Counted from the stretch's first letter, positions 6,384-13,540 are shown. The stretch: 25,060 nt of DNA from a virus (IMGVR_UViG_3300032116_015969:1-25060); one strand, 5' to 3'. Made by a program: numbers and translations. The notes: generated from the letters alone by a model not told the origin.

Positions 6384-7292
6384 ATGTCAGCGCAACAGTT
6401 TTTTAGAAAATATTTAGATATTCTTAACGAACAATCACAGCCACCAAGCCAAGAATTTATAAATCAACTTGACAGAGCCTATAGAACAGGCGAGGGTCCG
6501 GGTGCTGAAGTAATGAGCGGATTAAGCAGAGATCAACAAGCAATGATGCTAAGAAATCAAGGTGCTTGGGTAAACCGAGATCAGGCGGTTCAGCAAGGCG
6601 AAAATCCAGGTGCGCGGGTTTATAATCCAAATCAACAAGACATTGACGCAAGGGAAGCAGGGATTCAAGCAAGTTTAGATAGAGTAAAAGATCCAAAAGA
6701 ACGGGCTGAGAGGTTAGCAGCCATACAATCCCGAGATATAAACAAACCATATTTTACCACTACTCAACCAACTACTACTGATACAAAAGCAAAACCTGCT
6801 CCTGCCCCTGCCTCCACACCTGCACCGGCACCACAAATTAATGCTGATCCTATAGATTTTCAAGCTAGAGCAGGAACCCAATCTATAGCAGATACTGGTT
6901 TAGGTAAATTAAGCGGCGGTGTTAGTTTAGGAGGTAGTGCTAGCAACTATATGACTCCATCAATGAGAGCAGAATTAGCCAATCAAAGTGGTGGTAAATT
7001 TGTCGCTGATATTGGACAAAATAGACAACAATTAGGATATCAACAGGATTTAGGCAACGGATTAACTGGGCAATTAGCATTAAACAGAAACGCTCAAGGT
7101 GGTATGAGTGCAGGTATAGGTGCAGAAAAACAAGTAAATCCAAATCTATCATTTGGTGGCGGCATAAGCGCACCCATTAGTGGGCAAGGTAGTGCTAGAG
7201 GTGACATTTATGGTAAATACACCTTTGAGGAAGAATTAGAAGAAGAATTACAAAAGATTCTAAAATTAAGCGGCAAGTCATCAAAAAACTAA
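6384..7292 (+). CDS. Low-complexity protein with capsid-targeting-like N-terminus
   Basis: A 302-aa protein. It starts MSAQQFFRKYLDILNE, closely like the start of the next gene. The middle is Gln/Ala/Gly rich with a Pro/Ala linker around residues 135-150 (APAPASTPAPAP), followed by a Gly-rich part that resembles short beta repeats (GGGISAPISGQGSARGDIYG). It ends with EEELEEELQKILKLSGK, also shared with the next gene. The N-terminal aromatic/basic helix followed by LNE resembles T4 capsid-targeting sequences (for example EFIAEA in internal proteins), which are cut by the prohead protease after (I/L)xE. A packaged internal head protein is therefore my inference. No enzyme motif is seen. Confidence 0.65.
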   Translation: MSAQQFFRKYLDILNEQSQPPSQEFINQLDRAYRTGEGPGAEVMSGLSRDQQAMMLRNQGAWVNRDQAVQQGENPGARVYNPNQQDIDAREAGIQASLDRVKDPKERAERLAAIQSRDINKPYFTTTQPTTTDTKAKPAPAPASTPAPAPQINADPIDFQARAGTQSIADTGLGKLSGGVSLGGSASNYMTPSMRAELANQSGGKFVADIGQNRQQLGYQQDLGNGLTGQLALNRNAQGGMSAGIGAEKQVNPNLSFGGGISAPISGQGSARGDIYGKYTFEEELEEELQKILKLSGKSSKN

Positions 7293-7329
7293 ACGAGATT
7301 TACGGACCCTACCTAGATAAATAGTATAT
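7284..7329 (+). repeat. Partial second copy of the nucleotidase 3' end and late promoter
   Basis: This stretch aligns without gaps to 6323-6368 at an offset of 961 bases, with 40 of 46 bases identical. In the corresponding frame it reads KLNEIYGPYLDK and a stop, against KLNQIYKPYLDK and a stop for the real nucleotidase. It is not in the frame of the 302-aa gene, which has already stopped at 7292. The similarity continues past a 6-base indel into the start of the next gene, so the whole upstream unit was duplicated. Confidence 0.75.
7316..7323 (+). promoter_or_regulatory. T4-type late promoter (GATAAATA), copy 2
   Basis: GATAAATA lies 27 bases before the ATG at 7351, inside a 20-base block identical to the one around 6355. 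It is part of the duplicated unit and would give the second gene its own late promoter. Confidence 0.6.
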
Positions 7330-7350
7330 CACCTTAATTTGGAATATACT

Positions 7351-9774
7351 ATGTCAGACCAACAATTTTTCAGAAAATATATAGATATCGTAAACGAAGA
7401 ATCTCCTGTATTTCAACAAAGAAATATGGCTAATTCTCAGAAATGGGCAAAAGAAAATCCTGAGGCTGCTCAATATGCAAAATTAGCAACAGATGTAGTG
7501 ACCGACTATATTCCAGGAGTAAGCCAAGTCAAATCAGCATACCGTGCTGGTAAAGCAGCTTTGGGCGGTGATTACGGTGAAGCCGGAAAACAACTTGTAG
7601 GAGCATTTGTTCCAGGTGGTAGAAGAATGGTTAGTGCAGTAGATGCAGCAGGCAATGCACTTAAAGGAGATTATAAAACCGCAGCAGCAAATTTATCACA
7701 CGCCGCTGGGGGAGAGTTAGGCAGAGCAGTATCTACTGGGCTAGCAGCAAACGATTTATATCAGGCATATGGTCCAAGTACTACTCCAACAGCACCTGCA
7801 ACACAAACTGCGCAAGCTAACACACCAGCCGCAGCACCTAATACATCAGCAACTACAGGACCTTACACTCCAGGACCAGCATTACAATCTTTAACTAGAC
7901 AGGCATCTACAGCACCTACGACACCTGAACCAACTACAGAAGAACAAGAGTTAGATGAAAATGGTAGAATGAGAAAACTATTGGATATGCTTGACGAGGC
8001 TCCTGTAACAGCTATTAATCCCAACGATCCTAACGCTGCCGCATTTGGTAAAAAAATTAACACAACTAGTAGTACAACAGTACAACCAACGCCGCAAAGC
8101 ACTCCAACTAATGTGGATTTTCAAGCGACTAGATCAAGAGATAGATTACAACAACAAATGGCATCAGGAAAAATTAACACACCTGCACCTCAGACAGTAA
8201 ATCCAAATCAAAAATACGGTGGCGGGTATGACCCCACTAAGGTTCAATATGCATCAGGTAACAATCAAGCGGCACCTACAGCAAGTGCATCTCAATCAGC
8301 AGCACTAGATGCATCAAAAACAAAAGCGATTGGCGGTACACAACAGACAGCAAGTGCAGCACAATCACAAGCAAATCAAACATCAAAAGCAAATGTTATT
8401 GGTGGTGGTATGCAACAGATGGCTCAAACAAATCAAAACCCAAGTATGGATCCTTATAATCCTGCCACAGATCCTAGTCTACAAGCAGGCTATGCTGCAG
8501 TCGCTAAACCAGACGTTGAAGGATTAAAATTGGGGGTAGCAGCCGGAACCCCTTCTGCTGCACAAACAAATCAGCAAACGCAAACAGCATCAACTGGTGG
8601 TGGATTTCAAGGTGGTGGTTACGGTAGTGTCGGTAATCAAGGACAAACTGCTCAAGTTGAGGAGGAAGAATTAGAAGAAGAATTACAGAAAATACTAAGG
8701 CTCAGTGGCAAGCAAAGACAACCCACTAATGAGAATGATAGCCTTAAAAAGTTTTACAACATTTTAAATGAAGCAACTGATAACGATGAAATAGAGTTGC
8801 ATGATAGTTTTGACATTGAGTTAAACGAACACTTTGTAATCGAAACAGGTATTATTGGCTTTACTGAAGATGGTATTATCATTGAAGCAGATGAAACATT
8901 GTTAGGGTTATTAGAAGTGAATAATATCCTATGTGAGGAAGAGACTACACATTCTAAACCTGACACAAATAAAAAAGATAAACCATCTGATTATATGGAC
9001 ACAAAACCAGCAACAGATAAAAGAATGGATACGTCTAAATTAATGGATAAAGAACCCTTAAAAGACAAACCACTAAAGAAAGATCCAAAAGATTATATGG
9101 TGCATGAAGCACCCGAAGGTTGGGGCCAAGATACCATGACTATGAAAGATGGTTCGGTAATGAAGTACGATCCCAAATCTAACAGTTATTCACAAGTGTC
9201 GGGACCAACTCGGGCTGATACTAAAACATCGGTGTCTGCAGTTGATGCTCTTAGATCAAAAGCTACTAATTCTAGTAAAGGAGATTCAACTTATGATCAA
9301 GAATTTTACTCTACATCTGTGTTTAGAGATCCCAAAACTCGCACTGGCGACTATCTTAAAACTCAGCTCAAAGGTGACGACTACGAGCAGGATTATCAAA
9401 CAGATGTAAGCAAGCCTTGGCTGGATTATACATTGGACAAAGCAAAACAGGACGCGGATACTATGATGCAAGAACCAGGTTCATACAAGTCCATGCCCCA
9501 AGGTCCAATGGCACAATTTCGTGCCAAAGTAAATGAAGCTGAGTATCAAGGTCGTAAAGTGCCATTAGGTAAGCCAATGGCAGGAGATGTTGCTAAGTCT
9601 AAAGTATATGTTAAGAAGCCAAATGGAAAAGTTGTCAAAGTTAATTTTGGCGACAAGAACATGAAGATTAAAAAATCAAATCCAAACCGTCGTAAGAGTT
9701 TCAGAGCAAGACATCGTTGTGAGAATCCTGGACCACGTTGGAAGGCACGTTATTGGTCATGTAGAGCATGGTAA
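7351..9774 (+). CDS. Large low-complexity virion-type protein with repeated xLxE motifs
   Basis: An 807-aa protein starting MSDQQFFRKYIDIVNE; a TTG 12 bases earlier is less likely. Motifs like the N-terminus recur at residues 207-216 (MRKLLDMLDE) and 465-474 (LKKFYNILNE). A copy of the shared EELEEELQKILRLSGK block lies just before the third. Ala/Gly/Thr/Gln-rich linkers separate these parts. An acidic segment follows at about 478-535, then a Lys/Asp-rich region. The conserved-looking C-terminal domain has VYVKKPNGKVVKVNFGDK and two cysteines (RHRCENPGP and YWSCRAW); it resembles a Cys-containing domain of unknown function (DUF5872-like, from memory) at the ends of aquatic-phage proteins. A prohead internal or scaffold-related protein, possibly processed, is inference. 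The lysin start lies one base after the stop. Confidence 0.65.
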   Translation: MSDQQFFRKYIDIVNEESPVFQQRNMANSQKWAKENPEAAQYAKLATDVVTDYIPGVSQVKSAYRAGKAALGGDYGEAGKQLVGAFVPGGRRMVSAVDAAGNALKGDYKTAAANLSHAAGGELGRAVSTGLAANDLYQAYGPSTTPTAPATQTAQANTPAAAPNTSATTGPYTPGPALQSLTRQASTAPTTPEPTTEEQELDENGRMRKLLDMLDEAPVTAINPNDPNAAAFGKKINTTSSTTVQPTPQSTPTNVDFQATRSRDRLQQQMASGKINTPAPQTVNPNQKYGGGYDPTKVQYASGNNQAAPTASASQSAALDASKTKAIGGTQQTASAAQSQANQTSKANVIGGGMQQMAQTNQNPSMDPYNPATDPSLQAGYAAVAKPDVEGLKLGVAAGTPSAAQTNQQTQTASTGGGFQGGGYGSVGNQGQTAQVEEEELEEELQKILRLSGKQRQPTNENDSLKKFYNILNEATDNDEIELHDSFDIELNEHFVIETGIIGFTEDGIIIEADETLLGLLEVNNILCEEETTHSKPDTNKKDKPSDYMDTKPATDKRMDTSKLMDKEPLKDKPLKKDPKDYMVHEAPEGWGQDTMTMKDGSVMKYDPKSNSYSQVSGPTRADTKTSVSAVDALRSKATNSSKGDSTYDQEFYSTSVFRDPKTRTGDYLKTQLKGDDYEQDYQTDVSKPWLDYTLDKAKQDADTMMQEPGSYKSMPQGPMAQFRAKVNEAEYQGRKVPLGKPMAGDVAKSKVYVKKPNGKVVKVNFGDKNMKIKKSNPNRRKSFRARHRCENPGPRWKARYWSCRAW

Positions 9775-9775
9775 T

Positions 9776-11533
9776 ATGAGAGCAAAAGAATTTATATTTG
9801 AAAGAAAAGAGCAACTTAATTTAGATGAATTAAGGGGAAATCCTAACGTTCGTGTCATGCTTGATTTGATAGCTAGAGCAGAAGGTAATACTAATTATGA
9901 TACACTTGTTGGTGGCGGAAAATTTAAAGACTTCAGTTCGCATCCTAACAAAACAGTTTATCTAAAGTCACTTAACAAAGTTATACCAAGTGATGCTGCA
10001 GGTAGATATCAAATTATGGGAGCCAATTGGGGACCTTATTCTAGAAGATTAGGTCTTAAAGATTTTAGTCCTGAGTCACAAGACAAAATCGCAATACAAA
10101 TGATTGCAGACAGAGGTGCATTAGATTCTGTGCTTAAGGGTGACTATGTAAATGGAATAAAGAAATTAAAAAGCCAATGGGCTAGTCTACCTTCTACAGA
10201 AGTCAAACAAGGATACGGACCAAAAAGTTGGAAGTGGGTAAACAATAATATTGCTGATTTAACGAAGCTGTATGGAGTTGATTCTTCTACTCAAGTTGCA
10301 CAGAAGGATAAGCCATCAACGATAGATACAATTAGAGATGTTGTTTCAACTGCTATTTCACCAAGCACTGCAAAAGCTGACAAAACACAATCGGCTCCTA
10401 CAACACCACAATCAAAAGCAAAGGTAGGATATTACTCTGTAGGTGACAGTCATGCACAGGGGGTAGGTGGTTATTCGGGGCAAGGTTGGACAAATTTTGG
10501 TTCAAGGGGTGCTAGTGCGTTTGATAAACAGCATTTACAAAATATTAAAAACATACCTGCAGGAAGTGTAGTAGCATTAAGTATAGGTGCGAATGATATA
10601 GGCAGCAAAAAATTGTCTGACATTGTTGATCAGGTTAATAAGACTATTGCAGCAAGTAAAGCTAAAGGGCATCAAGTCGTTTATCTTTTACCAACCTCTA
10701 GTTCAGATCCTAAACTACAACAAAAACGTGAAGAATTGAGACAAGCATTACTAAAGTCATTAGATTCAAGAGATATACTAGACTTAGGAATAGCGCCTAC
10801 TAGTAAAGAATTAAAAGGTGCTGATGGTGTACATTTAGGACCAGAGGGTTACAAGACATACGGTAATCTAATTACACAAATGTTTACACCCACAATGTCG
10901 CAAGTGACACCTACGAAAGTAACAACAGAGCCAACTGTTAATAAATTAGTTAAACCAGAACCCAGTGTCACTCCACAGCAACAATCAAAATCAAAGCTAA
11001 CAGTAGAACCACCTGATTCTGATCCAGAAAAAGACCCAAAGGCATGGGCAGAATATGATAGACGAATGGAAAAAATTCAAGCTGCCGCAGGAGAAAAATA
11101 TAGTAAAGAACGTCAAGCACGATTAGATAAAGAACAACAATCAAAATCAAAGCTAACAGTAGAACCACCTGATTCTGATCCAGAAAAAGACCCAAAGGCA
11201 TGGGCAGAATATGATAAACGGATGGAAAAAATTCAAGCCGCAGCAGGAGATAAATTTAGCCAAGAAAGGGCAGCTAGATTAGAAAAGGAACGCAAAGATA
11301 ATCTTAACACCGAAGTTCCTACAAAAGATGCTCCAACCTTGAAAAAAACTACCCCATATTATGCAGGTAAAGAAGGTGACACTGAAATTAAAAGAGGGCA
11401 AACACTAAGTGGTATTGCAAAAGAAAAAGGTATTACACTAAGTGACATAAAAAGGCTTAATCCTGACATAGTTGACCTTAATAAGGTGCTTGCGGGAGCA
11501 AAAATCAAAACTCAATCTCCAGATGATTTTTAA
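9776..11533 (+). CDS. Multidomain lysin: GH104-like transglycosylase, SGNH hydrolase, LysM
   Basis: A 585-aa protein starting MRAKEFIFERK. Residues about 24-165 match the lambda R endolysin lytic-transglycosylase fold (GH104): ARAEGNTNYDTLVGGG carries the likely catalytic Glu36, followed by SSHPNK, AAGRYQIMG, LKDFSPESQD and WASLP. Residues about 217-370 form an SGNH/GDSL hydrolase with GDSHAQG (Ser225), GANDIG (Asn273) and DGVHLGPEGY (Asp350, His353). A duplicated 52-residue linker follows at about 402-505. The C-terminal LysM (about 532-580: IKRGQTLSGIAKEKG, LNPDI, LAGAKIK) should bind peptidoglycan. The protein would cleave peptidoglycan and perhaps remove acyl groups from glycans. The usual lambda R has 158 aa and only the first domain. 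EFIFE near the start fits a prohead-protease IxE site, so it may be a virion lysin rather than a free endolysin. Confidence 0.85.
   Translation: MRAKEFIFERKEQLNLDELRGNPNVRVMLDLIARAEGNTNYDTLVGGGKFKDFSSHPNKTVYLKSLNKVIPSDAAGRYQIMGANWGPYSRRLGLKDFSPESQDKIAIQMIADRGALDSVLKGDYVNGIKKLKSQWASLPSTEVKQGYGPKSWKWVNNNIADLTKLYGVDSSTQVAQKDKPSTIDTIRDVVSTAISPSTAKADKTQSAPTTPQSKAKVGYYSVGDSHAQGVGGYSGQGWTNFGSRGASAFDKQHLQNIKNIPAGSVVALSIGANDIGSKKLSDIVDQVNKTIAASKAKGHQVVYLLPTSSSDPKLQQKREELRQALLKSLDSRDILDLGIAPTSKELKGADGVHLGPEGYKTYGNLITQMFTPTMSQVTPTKVTTEPTVNKLVKPEPSVTPQQQSKSKLTVEPPDSDPEKDPKAWAEYDRRMEKIQAAAGEKYSKERQARLDKEQQSKSKLTVEPPDSDPEKDPKAWAEYDKRMEKIQAAAGDKFSQERAARLEKERKDNLNTEVPTKDAPTLKKTTPYYAGKEGDTEIKRGQTLSGIAKEKGITLSDIKRLNPDIVDLNKVLAGAKIKTQSPDDF
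10979..11290 (+). repeat. Two tandem 156-bp direct repeats inside the lysin gene
   Basis: Copy 1 begins at 10979 and copy 2 at 11135, a period of 156 bases (52 codons, frame preserved). The first 82 bases of each copy (from CAACAATCAAAATC to GAATATGATA) are identical; the rest has drifted. At protein level both copies contain KLTVEPPDSDPEKDPKAWAE and a charged helix. This is a recent in-frame duplication of a linker between the SGNH and LysM domains. Confidence 0.9.
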
Positions 11534-11564
11534 CGGGTATTTGTTTAAGTCATAAGTAAGTTAT

Positions 11565-11747
11565 ATGCCACGTAAATCAAATCAAAATAGTCAATATGAA
11601 GTAATCACCCAACAAGATGATAACGGTGATGTGTTAATACCCATTCCTCCTATGTTGCTTGATTCTCTTAAATGGAAACCAGGTGATGAAATATCATTTG
11701 ATTTAGATGACAAAGGCAGATATATTCTTAAAAAGGTATATAAATGA
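11565..11747 (+). CDS. AbrB/MazE-like small protein (second copy of the pattern)
   Basis: A 60-aa protein starting MPRKSNQNSQYEVITQQDDN. DVLIPIPPMLLDSLKWKPGD followed by EISFDLDDKGRYILKKV matches the AbrB/MazE swapped-hairpin pattern (beta strand, Pro, LxWKPGD, beta hairpin). The gene at 3816-4046 has the same WKPGD turn. It could be a small DNA-binding regulator. Its position between the lysin and a virion-like gene is unusual for a regulator. The stop overlaps the next ATG as ATGA. Confidence 0.65.
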   Translation: MPRKSNQNSQYEVITQQDDNGDVLIPIPPMLLDSLKWKPGDEISFDLDDKGRYILKKVYK

Positions 11748-12289
11748 ATTCCACATCAGATGAAATAAAAGTAACGGTTGACCTAAGCGACTTTGTTTTT
11801 GACTTAGATGAAAAAGACATTTCAAGTTTAGAATCCTATTCTATTCCACCGTTAGCAATGGCTGACACAATAACGTTGTCAGGTGATTCAACAACAGATG
11901 TTTACACATATGGCTCAGGTTCTTATTCATATGGAAATATATCTGCAGCAACTTTAGGTGGGTCAAGCACAAGCATATATGTAGGGACCAACCCAGCAAC
12001 AGTCACTCTATCTCCAAGTACATATTCAAACATTCCTACTTGGAATAATCCATACAGTAATGGCAATATACAAATTCAAGGTGATGCAAATGTTGATGGC
12101 ACTCTCAAAGTTAAAGGTGTTGACATAGGTGAAACATTGTCAAAAATACAAGACCAGTTAGCAATTTATCAACCTGCCCCTGAACTTGAAGAAAAGTGGG
12201 AAGAATTACGTGAACTAGCCCGCAAGTACAAAGAATTGGTTGCAGACATAAAAGAAAAAGAAAAGATTTGGGATATTCTCAAAAAATAA
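11744..12289 (+). CDS. Virion-like protein with beta region and C-terminal coiled coil
   Basis: A 181-aa protein starting MNSTSDEIKVTVDLSDFVFD. The middle is Ser/Thr/Tyr/Gly rich (YGSGSYSYGNISAATLGG). The segment NIQIQGDANVDGTLKVKGVD is a typical fibre-like beta repeat, followed by IGETLSKIQDQLAIYQPAPE and a heptad-rich coiled coil (EKWEELRELARKYKELVADI). Proteins with this VDGTLKVKGVDIGETL-then-ELEEKW arrangement are common in T4-like aquatic phages and probably structural; the exact role is not known to me. It is coupled to the AbrB-like gene. Confidence 0.65.
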   Translation: MNSTSDEIKVTVDLSDFVFDLDEKDISSLESYSIPPLAMADTITLSGDSTTDVYTYGSGSYSYGNISAATLGGSSTSIYVGTNPATVTLSPSTYSNIPTWNNPYSNGNIQIQGDANVDGTLKVKGVDIGETLSKIQDQLAIYQPAPELEEKWEELRELARKYKELVADIKEKEKIWDILKK

Positions 12290-12290
12290 C

Positions 12291-12319
12291 TTGACAATAT
12301 AATCATATGGTGCTATACT
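12291..12319 (+). promoter_or_regulatory. Near-consensus sigma70 promoter
   Basis: TTGACA (12291-12296), a 17-base spacer and TATACT (12314-12319), with TGC just before the -10 (extended -10 TGn). Transcription would begin near 12326 and serve the gene at 12353. TTGACAA at the -35 is mirrored by TTGTCAA at 12340-12346, so an operator is possible. This is a host-type promoter in a region otherwise marked by late-promoter boxes. Confidence 0.75.
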
Positions 12320-12352
12320 CAATATACTATCAACTCATGTTGTCAATTTGAT

Positions 12353-12742
12353 ATGACTATGCACCTAGCACACCCTGCACTCACTACCCTTGGCAAACGC
12401 AAGGGCAAGAAAAAATGGGCAAGCGCAGAACAAAAGCGTAACGCCGAACAATTAGAACGTGAGTGGAAAGAACTTCAAGAAAAGTGGAAGACTGACCTTA
12501 GCGACAAAAAACGTGAGCGTGGTCTTAAGGCACAAGTTTACAAACCACCTGTCAATCCGCGTATTGCAGAAATCAAAAAGTTTTCTAGTGTTGACACTGG
12601 ACACAAGGGTGCAGTCACAATCAAACAACCAATGCAATATACCGGTGACAAGATCATCGGTATCGGTACTATGCATAAGTCCAATGCAGTACCCATCTTC
12701 AATGATGAAGCAGCAAAGGACATTAGTAAGATGAGGAGATAA
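12353..12742 (+). CDS. Basic conserved-type phage hypothetical with own promoter
   Basis: A 129-aa, Lys-rich protein starting [20 protein letters not shown] (a second in-frame ATG lies 6 bases later). A charged helix ([19 protein letters not shown]) is followed by a Pro-containing linker and a C-terminal block [20 protein letters not shown] that ends KDISKMRR. The MHKSNAVP block is familiar to me from many phage hypotheticals, but no function is known. No clear ribosome site precedes the start. It is GC-richer than its neighbours (33 G+C in the 60 bases 12361-12420), hinting at acquisition from another phage, and it has a strong sigma70 promoter. Confidence 0.7.
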   Translation: MTMHLAHPALTTLGKRKGKKKWASAEQKRNAEQLEREWKELQEKWKTDLSDKKRERGLKAQVYKPPVNPRIAEIKKFSSVDTGHKGAVTIKQPMQYTGDKIIGIGTMHKSNAVPIFNDEAAKDISKMRR

Positions 12743-12752
12743 TCATAACACA

Positions 12753-12968
12753 ATGGCAAAAGAAGAAACATTAAAAATAGATGGCGTGGTAACAGATGTG
12801 TTACCAAACGCCATGTTTAGAGTAGACCTTGAAACAGGACAGAATGTAATAGGTTACATATCTGGTAAGATGCGTCAACATGACATTAAAATCTTATTGG
12901 GTGACACTGTTGAAATAGAATTCAGTTTGTATGATATGAGCCGCGGTAGAATTACAAGACGCCGCTAA
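12753..12968 (+). CDS. infA: Translation initiation factor IF-1
   Basis: A 71-aa protein starting [20 protein letters not shown], very close in length and pattern to bacterial IF-1 (E. coli 72 aa). The OB-fold landmarks are present in order: [37 protein letters not shown], and the C-terminal [14 protein letters not shown]-1 binds the 30S A site and assists IF-2 and IF-3 in start-codon selection. A phage copy could bias initiation toward phage messages or supplement host IF-1 during infection; that role is inference. GAGGAG lies about 15 bases before the ATG, overlapping the end of the previous gene, so it may be cotranscribed from the 12291 promoter. The late-promoter-like box at 12974 follows. 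Confidence 0.9.
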   Translation: MAKEETLKIDGVVTDVLPNAMFRVDLETGQNVIGYISGKMRQHDIKILLGDTVEIEFSLYDMSRGRITRRR

Positions 12969-12973
12969 ATCTC

Positions 12974-12981
12974 AATAAATA
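12974..12981 (+). promoter_or_regulatory. Candidate T4-type late promoter (AATAAATA)
   Basis: AATAAATA lies in the 20-base gap after the IF-1 gene and just 7 bases before the ATG at 12989. The predicted start of transcription would fall at or next to the start codon, giving a leaderless or nearly leaderless message unless the SOD gene begins further downstream. Confidence 0.45.
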
Positions 12982-12988
12982 CTCTACG

Positions 12989-13540
12989 ATGTATGATATT
13001 GTAGAGAGCCTATCAGAATCCCGAAGAAAACACATTGAGATTGAAAAACTCAAGTACTCACCCACCGACTTAGCTCCTGTATTAAGCAAAGACACCATAG
13101 AGTATCATTACGATAATCTTGCAAAAGGTTATGCTAAACGATACAATAATAATGAAGGCGATGATGACTTCAATTATGCTGGTGTATTTCTGCACAACAT
13201 TTACTTTTCGCAATTTCGTAGTCCACAAGACAGTAACACACCTAACGGTCCTGTACTCAATTTAATAAAACGCAAGTATGGTTGGTGGCGTGACTTCAAA
13301 GAACAATTCAAAGAAGAAGCCATGAAGATTCAGGGTAGTGGTTGGATTTATATGTCATACAATGGTGACATAAAAACAATAGTAAACCATGAAGTCCGTG
13401 AGGATATTCTTATCTTAGTAGACTGGTGGGAACATGCTTGGGCATTAGACTATCAAGCAGACAAGAAGCAATACTTAGAGAATACATGGAAGATTATGAA
13501 TTGGAACAAGATTAACACACGTTGGGGCAAAAACTTATAG
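12989..13540 (+). CDS. Fe/Mn superoxide dismutase
   Basis: A 183-aa protein (E. coli SodB 193) that should convert superoxide to oxygen and hydrogen peroxide. The metal ligands are visible: His40 in TIEYHYDN, His69 in GVFLHNIYF, Asp145 and His149 in VDWWEHAWALDY. Also present are the gateway Tyr48 and GSGWIYM. Two differences from SodB are notable. The second-sphere His after the first ligand (E. coli HYGKHH) appears as Leu44. The N-terminal outer-sphere Gln position is Gly65, whereas a C-terminal His134 (IVNHEV) could take that role, as in some archaeal-type SODs. Metal (Fe or Mn) cannot be decided. The first 20 residues are an extension, so the true start may lie downstream. One base separates its stop from the next gene. 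Confidence 0.88.
   Translation: MYDIVESLSESRRKHIEIEKLKYSPTDLAPVLSKDTIEYHYDNLAKGYAKRYNNNEGDDDFNYAGVFLHNIYFSQFRSPQDSNTPNGPVLNLIKRKYGWWRDFKEQFKEEAMKIQGSGWIYMSYNGDIKTIVNHEVREDILILVDWWEHAWALDYQADKKQYLENTWKIMNWNKINTRWGKNL

Noticed and set aside
6457-7173. Two antisense open frames within the 302-aa gene with Leu-rich products
   Set aside because: Composition follows from Gln/Gly-rich coding on the + strand; no ribosome site and no operon context.
8309-8527. A 72-codon + strand frame inside the 807-aa gene rich in Gln, Lys and His
   Set aside because: It is a shifted reading of Ala/Gln/Ser codons; the main frame has the shared motifs and continuity.
12459-12807. Overlapping frames on both strands across the 129-aa gene
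   Set aside because: The main frame has the promoter and the recognisable C-terminal block; the others have neither.
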